64,000 nucleotides of DNA, taken from assembly GCA_038503035.1 (NCBI GenBank), contig JAVSML010024708.1:186001-250000 (forward strand), written 5' to 3'. Below, piece by piece: positions 57,660-64,000 of this stretch. The translations under genes were made by a program, and so were the position numbers. Every line of letters begins with the position of its first letter. The stretch's first letter is position 1. A model generated the notes under the pieces. The model worked only from the letters and a program-made list of their open reading frames with translations, made no database searches and was not told the origin of the DNA. Origin of the DNA: Crocodylus rhombifer. Lineage: Eukaryota; Chordata; Crocodylia; Crocodylidae.

Positions 57660-60600
57660 ATGTTGCTGCTCTAGAACTCAGGAGTCTTGAATCTTATAGG
57701 GGCTTTTTGGTAAGTTTAGGTGGCCTCTTAAGATCTTAAAACCCTGAGTTGGCTGCACATTTACACCTACTGGTTTGCATCTACATGTGTAATTAATGTA
57801 ACGTGATAAACTCCAGAACTGTTCATGCCAGTCAACTGCTCCTTGGTGCAGTGTCTGCATGCACACCTGGGGCAGCAGCAATTTGAGCCAAAGCAGTGCA
57901 GGCCCCTGGCTGGCTGGACTGACCAGGAGCAATGAATGCACCCAGTCAGCAACTACACATGCGTTTTGGCACAGTAAAGTACTCCACTTTAAGATAGTAC
58001 TGCCCCTGATAATACTATCCTACAGTGAAGTTAATTAGTTTACTGCACCCTAACACCAGTGCATGTGTAGACTGTGACGCTTTACTACAGAGCTCTGCAG
58101 TAAAGTGCATATGTAGATGAACCCTCTAAGTGTCTCAAAGCACTCATTCTCAAAGTTACACCACTCCCACTCCGGAGCAGGATTATTTCCAATCTGCCTA
58201 ATTTTGTTACAGTCCTATTATCATGTGGCCACTTCCCACAACTGTTCTGTCCGAGCTGAAGTATTCCAGTAACCCAGAATGCAGTGGCCCCACTTGACTC
58301 AGGGCAAACAGGGACCCTGGGGCACAGTGGACTGGGCATGATGGTCACCTCCGCCTCCGCCCCCCAGAGATGTCAGGCAGAGCAAGCACAGCCAGTGCAG
58401 TGCTTCCCACCACTATCCAGATGCACTCTGCTCCCACCAGTGCCAATGCGGGGGATGAGCACTGCCTGAGCTCTGGAAAAAAGGGAATGGGCCCCTTGGA
58501 GCTCAGGCAGTGCCCAGCCAGCTAGCAGCCCAGCCAGTGGGGAGTGGGACAGCAGGCACCATCTGAGCTCTGCAGAAAAAAGGATCGAGGCCCTAAGAAA
58601 GCAAACTGCGTGAGCTCCAAGGCTGCAGCTGAAGGACAGTCAAAGCGGGGGGGGGGGGGTTGCCTTACCATATTACTGCTCCACTAAGCCGAACAACACT
58701 AAGCCAATTAACATTTGTCTGGCTTACAGTGTAAGGTCTAACAAGGCCCATTTTGAGGACAAAGAAGTCCACTTCTTTTCATGCAACTGAATCATCATTA
58801 CCACAGTTCAGGAATAGCAGCACTGGAGAAGGAAGCTGAAGGAGAAAGAAGGGAAAGGGGAGGAAGGAAAAAAAGTGTTCAGTATTCTAAAGACTATACC
58901 TCCACCTTGAACTTTCATCCTCTCAGCAGCAAAAGTATTAGGTGTCAAGGTCTACAACTTGCAGAGCCATAATGGAAATGATGTATGGCAAAATTAACAG
59001 TAAAATGGTGCTTCCCAAGAGGAATTTCAGGGTCATTTTGGATTTCTCATGCTTAGCAGTTTTCTCATAGGATTAGAACCAGTGCCTTCATCCTTCAGCA
59101 GAAAGCACTGCTGTCAATTATTATCAAACATGTAGCTAATCATCATAAGCTCTATACTAGGCCGAAACAATTCTCTGTTGGCAGGCAAATTCCCATCATG
59201 TTATTAGCCAGCTAAAATTTAAATTACTTTTGAGAATTATCACTGAGTTCAAATATTTCAGATGCTTAAAACAGAGTTATAAATGTGCTTTTGGAATGGC
59301 AGGTACCAGTGCACATAAAATCAGGTTAACCCAAATTTCTGTTCTTCCATTCTTACACAGAAGTTTACTGCTATCTGAAGTAATTAATTAAATGAAAAAA
59401 GTAAGCCACAAATAAAAACTAAGGGCCACGTTTCATGTTACGCTTTGGACATGTTAATTGTACTTAAAACACTAATGTTTAGTACTATCAAACAAAAACA
59501 GTTCCTAGCGTCCTGTGCAACAAGGCCCTAAGACAGAGTCTAACTGGCAGAATCAGGGGCTAAGACATACCCTAGCTTACACCTTCTGTAATTCTGTAAA
59601 ATGACTTGAGACTGCTCCATCTCCTCCTGCGCGTGCACACACACACACACACACACTATATCAAACTAAGATGGAGTTTTTATAACTGATACTTCATCAC
59701 AGTATGTCTAGCCACAAAAAAAACAAACTACACAATAAGAAAAACATAACTAAATGGGCAATTTGTAAGGTGGGTTTTTATTCCATTGTTTTCAGTAAAA
59801 CTGTATACTAATGAGTCAAAACAATATCATACAAAATACACCTACCCATTTCTCTTGCATAAAGACAGACAATAAACGTCATTAATTGCATTTTAATTAA
59901 TAAAATATGAATGGCTCATTTGTTTTAGTTTACAAATTTTATGTACAAAAATAACTGAAACAGCATGTATGATAAGACAAAGAACTAATGGTAACTACTT
60001 ATCTAAATAAAATACACAGAGACTAAGACATCGAGATAAAGCAGGAGAGGAATTATAGCAAAATTCAGCCCATTTCTGTTCCTCCCATTTATGGGAGCAA
60101 GACACAAGGAAGGATCACCCATTTTCCATATCCTTTGTACCTAGCAAAATTCAAGAGAGAGAGATATTATTTGAGAAAAACATTCATGTTCAAATTATGT
60201 CTCCAAAATACTTTGTAGCATGCACATTTCATAATATATGCATTACTCTTAGAATACACATATTTCATATTACATGCATTATAATAAGATATATCTATGC
60301 TTTCTATTTACAGAAGGACCAAGAAATGTAAGCACCTATATAGAACATAATTACACTTAACACTACTTTAGGAACTATCATGCTTTTTCACATTTCCATA
60401 TACAGCTGTTCATCAAGTTATTCAATATTTTGTACATGGTACCAGCTTATTTAAAATACATTTTTCTAAAAAGTGATATTACCCTCTCTCATATGCCTCC
60501 TTGTCTGAAGTTTGATACAGTATCTTCTTTAAAAGGCCTTTCAGCTAAAGGAGAAAAGCACTTTTCTCTTCTCAGCCTTTCATCCACCTCAGTTTCATAG

Positions 60601-62405
60601 TTTGTAGGGTCAGACGGGACCTGAGCAGATCATCAAGTCCTACCACGGCAGGAAAGAGTACTGGGGTCAAACAACCCCAGCATGGTGTTTGTCTAGCCTT
60701 GTCTTAAAGACCTCCAGGGTAGGAGCCACTTCACTTGCAAGTTGGTTCCAGATCCTAGCCGCCCTGACACAGTTGGAATTCATTGGTCCTCTTTCCTTCT
60801 TGTGGTTTCTGAAAAACAATAAATAAATTGCATAATCATACTCATCTCCTTTAGGTTAAAGGCACTGACTTATATTATACATTAACTCCAACAGTCATAT
60901 TATATGACCCCTGAAGTTAATGCATCACAAAAAATATATATATACATAATATTAATATATACCAATGCATGATTTGCTCTGTTACTGCTGCATCTATTTT
61001 AATTTTGAAAGCTCTTCATAGCACTGTGTGTGTATGCATGTGCATGTACATTGCATACATTTCACACACACCCCCAATTGTGTGGGTAAAATGTGTAACA
61101 CAAAACATTCTATGAAGTTATTGCTACACCTACTTAAATTTGGAGAGAGCAACAGAACAAAACAAATACATCAGTAAAATTTAATATAGTGAAGATTTGT
61201 ATTTGATGCAAACAACTAAGAAAAACAAAAACATCAAGGGAAGTAAAAAAGGAATAAGAATACTTACCACTTGTGTTGAAAAATGTGTTAAAGGATGCTG
61301 AAAACATCTTGGAGCGATCAGGTACCATTGTCAGGAAAAGGCTCCCCTCATCTCTTCCACCTTAGCCCCTTGTCCTTCCCATTGGATAGGGCTGCTTAAC
61401 TCAAATGAGGCATACATCACAATGGGTTGATACTATATGTATCATTATAAAACTACACTTTAAATGGGGAAGCGTCACATTTTATCATGTCAACTTAATG
61501 GCACCAGAAAAGTGTCTTTACATCACAAAAGTACTTCTATTGATATATGACCCTTTAAGGTCCCTTGATGGGTCATTTATGTACTTAAGCTCCTATTTTT
61601 TCCCCCATGGGTAGGTGCTCAGTTGCTCACCATACTGCCACAAACATGGTCAGAGATAAAGAATGTTTAACACAACAGGGAATGTTAGAACACTGGTGAA
61701 ACAGCAAATGCTAGAATAAATATTCAAATCATACTTTTCCTAAATTTAGGATGAACACAATTTTGTAGAGTGGCATCTTTTTTCAGGGAGGAGGCAGTTT
61801 GTTTTTAATTAGTTCTATAAACACACACTCCTCTGCATTGCTATCATTCCAAGGTACAAATCCTATAGCTAATGATAGGTGGTATTTTTGTGTGTCAGGA
61901 TTTTCACGAAGAGTTTGAATACTTCAATATATTCATGAAAAAAGGAACTGCCCAATGTCCATTTGAGGGTTTTTTAACATATTTCTATATGATTTTTTTC
62001 CTGAACCTTTGAACTGTTTTCCTTCATCCACTCACATTGATCCATTTTTTCTATGCAACTAAGCTGTGCATCAGTATCTTTAGTTTAATACGGCAAACTG
62101 TAAACAAGCCAACAGTAGCAAGTGTCCAGAGGAAAAAAAGCCCACTTACTGCATTTTTTTCTGGTTTTGTGATGATGGCACTGAGAAACAAGTTATGGTG
62201 CACAGCAGACATATATAAATACATAGCTTGCAATAAAATAAAATGTTTATAACTAGATTGCTTGAAAGTTTGCTCAATAAGCTCTCCGTGCTGAGAGCAT
62301 ATTTGAACAAAGAAACGGGAAAGCAGTTCATATCAGAAAGATTATATTGGCAAATTTAGTTTTGGTTTAGCCATTCTATGAAAAGCAAGCTTTATTCTAT
62401 TTTGT
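57660..62405. other. Mostly AT-rich intronic stretch with minor repeats
   Basis: Includes a poly(G) run near 58647, a short (AC)n array at about 59635-59657 and the CR1 fragment listed separately. No splice-flanked exon was recognised. Confidence 0.45.
60593..60765 (-). mobile_element. CR1 LINE 3'-end fragment
   Basis: The plus strand (antisense) reads TTTCATAGTTTGTAGGGTCA, GACGGGACCTGAGCAGATCA, TCAAGTCC, and then CTTAAAGACCTCCAGGGTAG GAGCCACTTCACTTG followed by GTTGGTTCCAGATCCTAGCC. This is the antisense of the CR1 3' UTR and the WNQLPREV...TLGVFK coding end. It is diverged from the 24.6- and 36.5-kb copies and sharply 5'-truncated. Confidence 0.85.
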
Positions 62406-62412
62406 TCATATA

Positions 62413-63203
62413 CAGGTTTCCCTTGATTTATGCTGTACATGTGTTCCTGGACAGTGACACATAAATCAAATGTGCATAAAGTGAATCCACTTTACAATGT
62501 AACAAATAGGGATAGGTTCCCATGGTGGTGAGGGAGGGAGTAAGGCTAGGACTAGGGAAGGGGCAGGTGAAGGGGTGCCACTCCCGGGGCTGCACAAGGC
62601 AGCCCAGCAGAGGGAGCTGAGCAGCACTCGCACCAGCCCCAGCTGCAACAGCTTGAAAGTGGCTGGCGCCAGTTGCCTGCAGCCACTGAGCTGCACTGTG
62701 CTCACCCCAACCTGTGCTAGAGCAGCCCCGGCAACATCTGACATCTGCTGTCTGCACCACAGCACAGCGCAGCAAAGCAGAAGGAGTAGAGCAGCACTCA
62801 TACCAGCCCCAGCTGCAGCAGCCCCAGGAGTGGCTGGCACCAGCCGCCTGCTGCCGCTGGGCTGCACTGTGCTCACCCCAGCCTGTGCTAGAGCAGCCCC
62901 AGCAGCAGCCGACACGGCACGGCGCAGCCCAGGCACAGGGGAACAGGCGAAGCATGGTGCAGCCCAGCGGCTGCAGGCTGCTGTCACTGGCTACTCCCGG
63001 GGTGGCAGCAGCTAGGGCTGGGGTGAGTGGAGCCATGGCCCTTTCCCCTCCCCCCCACAGACTTACCTGCTGGGGGGGGCATCTATGCTGATTGCATAGT
63101 AGCAAATTTACCTCACATGTAATTAATTATGGGTCTAAATATGCGCATCACATAAGAGCAAATTCGTATACAAAGATCCCGCATAAAAATCGATGGAAAC
63201 CTG
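62413..63203. mobile_element. pogo/Tigger-like non-autonomous DNA transposon (791 bp)
   Basis: The left end CAGGTTTCCCTTGATTTATG is mirrored by the right end, whose reverse complement is CAGGTTTCCATCGATTTTTA. The inverted repeat extends inward with further matches (ACATGTG and TGCGCAT/TGTGCAT words). The dinucleotide TA flanks both sides (62411-62412 and 63204-63205), the target duplication of Tc1/mariner/pogo elements. The interior is GC-rich and includes a tandem duplication. The long ORFs on both strands (up to 225 codons) are Ala/Ser/Gly-rich and compositional. No transposase is present. Confidence 0.8.
62587..62928 (+). repeat. Tandem duplication of about 171 bp inside the pogo-like element
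   Basis: CCTGTGCTAGAGCAGCCCC occurs at 62711 and 62882 (171 bp apart). GAGCAGCACTC, ACCAGCCCCAGCTGCA and GCTGCACTGTGCTCACCCCA also recur at matching offsets. As 171 is divisible by three, ORFs stay open through both units. Confidence 0.85.
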
Positions 63204-63729
63204 TACCATACCATTGGAAAAATGTGAAATTTTATATTTTTTCCTTATTACAAAGTATTCAAATTGAAACCATAGCTACAAGAAAGACTGTTGTACTTTA
63301 TGCTATGCATTTCATATTCCATAATTTATCTTGAACAGAATGCCTTCAGCCTCTTATTGAATCTTTCTGCTGCTACCAAAATGAAAAATATATTTAAAAA
63401 GTTGATTTTACTTCCCATTTATTATAGTGATTGCATTGGTGAATATTTAGCCACTCTCCATTTAAAACCACCTTAAAATAAATCATTAAAATAAACTGTT
63501 ATATATGATACCAATTACATAAAAATTAGATTCTTATCAATTAAACTTGTATTACATCTTCAAATTGTGATTTAGATACTCATCACACAATGATTTTCAT
63601 CTCCTTTCACCCTAAAGTACCAACTGTCTTGCAGATTTCCTGCCCCACAAAGTAAAAGCCATTGATCAATACGAGTTCCTGAATTTAAAAAAATATACTG
63701 ATACAAGTGAATTTCCTAAAGGTTCCTTC

Positions 63730-64000
63730 TGTTATCAGTATGTTGGTGTCACTAGGCATAACCCTAGGTAACTCAGAGGGATGGAAGACCACGAGTGTCG
63801 ATGAAGCCCCTCTGCTGTAGGCCTGGGCGAGCCAGGTCCCCCCCCCCTTCCTAAACCTTTGTAACCCTTTCCTTGAACTTTTTGTAACCTCCTGTAATAC
63901 TGGAAAAACAGGATGAGTAGCAGGCAAGCTGAAACTCCCTAAAACTGTTATCTGTGGAATGCAAGGACACCACTCAGAGAGAAGGGAGGAGGGAAGGGGG
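63730..64000. other. Possible repeat start at the window edge
   Basis: From about 63738 (TGTTGGTGTCACTAGGCATA) the sequence becomes more GC-rich, with a C-run near 63838. It has the look of an LTR or other repeat continuing past the edge. This cannot be judged from this window. Confidence 0.2.

Larger units (their letters stand above)
9605..64000 (-). other. GALNT13: Inferred GALNT13 intron upstream of the exon
   Basis: The GALNT13 exon lies on the minus strand, so higher coordinates are upstream in the gene. The preceding coding exon (start codon, cytoplasmic tail and membrane anchor) was not seen by eye in the window. GALNT13 is known for introns of tens to hundreds of kb, so one intron of over 54 kb is plausible. 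All transposons listed to the right of 9605 would lie in it. The assignment would change if the anchor exon or a 5' UTR exon were found here by alignment. Confidence 0.6.

Noticed and set aside
62428..63105. ORFs of 225, 173 and 146 codons as coding
   Set aside because: They fall inside a DNA transposon with a 171-bp (3 x 57) tandem unit and open in several frames on both strands. Ala/Cys/Gly-rich low complexity.
1..64000. CRISPR arrays, operons or other prokaryotic systems
   Set aside because: The sequence is vertebrate: CR1 LINEs, solo LTRs, microsatellites and a spliced GALNT13 exon. No regular spacer arrays are present; tandem repeats are minisatellites.
1..64000. tRNA or rRNA genes
   Set aside because: No cloverleaf-like A/B-box gene or rRNA core sequence was recognised by eye. 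A tRNAscan or Infernal run would be needed to exclude small ones.

Overview
The window is vertebrate nuclear DNA. It is AT-rich, has no dense coding, and is full of decayed transposable elements. CR1-type LINEs dominate, and the intact 3' ends carry the ATTCTATG-type terminal repeats typical of sauropsids. The mix (CR1 and L3-like CR1, Ty3/Gypsy relics, ERV-type solo LTRs, several non-autonomous DNA transposon families) suggests a non-avian sauropsid, most likely a crocodilian, with a turtle as second choice. That assignment is inference.

One conventional host exon is recognisable: a 169-bp coding exon on the minus strand at 9436-9604, with canonical splice sites. It encodes part of the luminal stem of a polypeptide N-acetylgalactosaminyltransferase, best matching GALNT13. 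The gene therefore runs right to left. I read 9605-64000 as the (very long) upstream intron and 1-9435 as the start of the downstream intron. I found no second GALNT13 exon by eye. A weak candidate terminal exon lies on the opposite strand at 46943-47264.

Region by region: 1.2-2.2 kb is a minus-strand solo LTR with a 5-bp target-site duplication. 8.4-8.7 kb holds a hairpin repeat and 9.4-9.6 kb the GALNT13 exon. 11.4-14.3 kb is a fairly young CR1 with esterase, endonuclease and reverse transcriptase segments, cut at both ends. 15.3-16.35 kb is a large imperfect palindrome. 17.3-18.9 kb is an old L3/CR1 relic. 19.6-20.75 kb is a CpG-rich solo LTR with perfect target-site duplication and an internal 51-bp tandem repeat. 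20.9-23.8 kb is a broken Ty3/Gypsy element. 24.6-25.2 kb is a CR1 3' end, and 25.5-25.8 kb a MITE with long terminal inverted repeats. 26.0-27.0 kb has an (AC)n microsatellite and a 66-bp minisatellite. 31.1-32.65 kb is an old CR1 with an inverted CR1 fragment nested in it. 36.5-37.0 kb is another CR1 3' end. 38.9-41.0 kb is an L3/CR1 relic interrupted by an hAT-like MITE, with related copies at 41.5, 51.2 and probably 57 kb. 53.0-54.06 kb contains two CR1 pieces and a 46-bp minisatellite. 62.4-63.2 kb is a pogo/Tigger-like element with an internal 171-bp duplication.

There is no gene system here in the prokaryotic sense. The biology is one glycosyltransferase intron and the layered history of transposons inside it. 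The most original observations are the small hAT-like family with apparent 5-bp target duplications, the CpG-rich solo LTR, and the 1-kb intronic palindrome.
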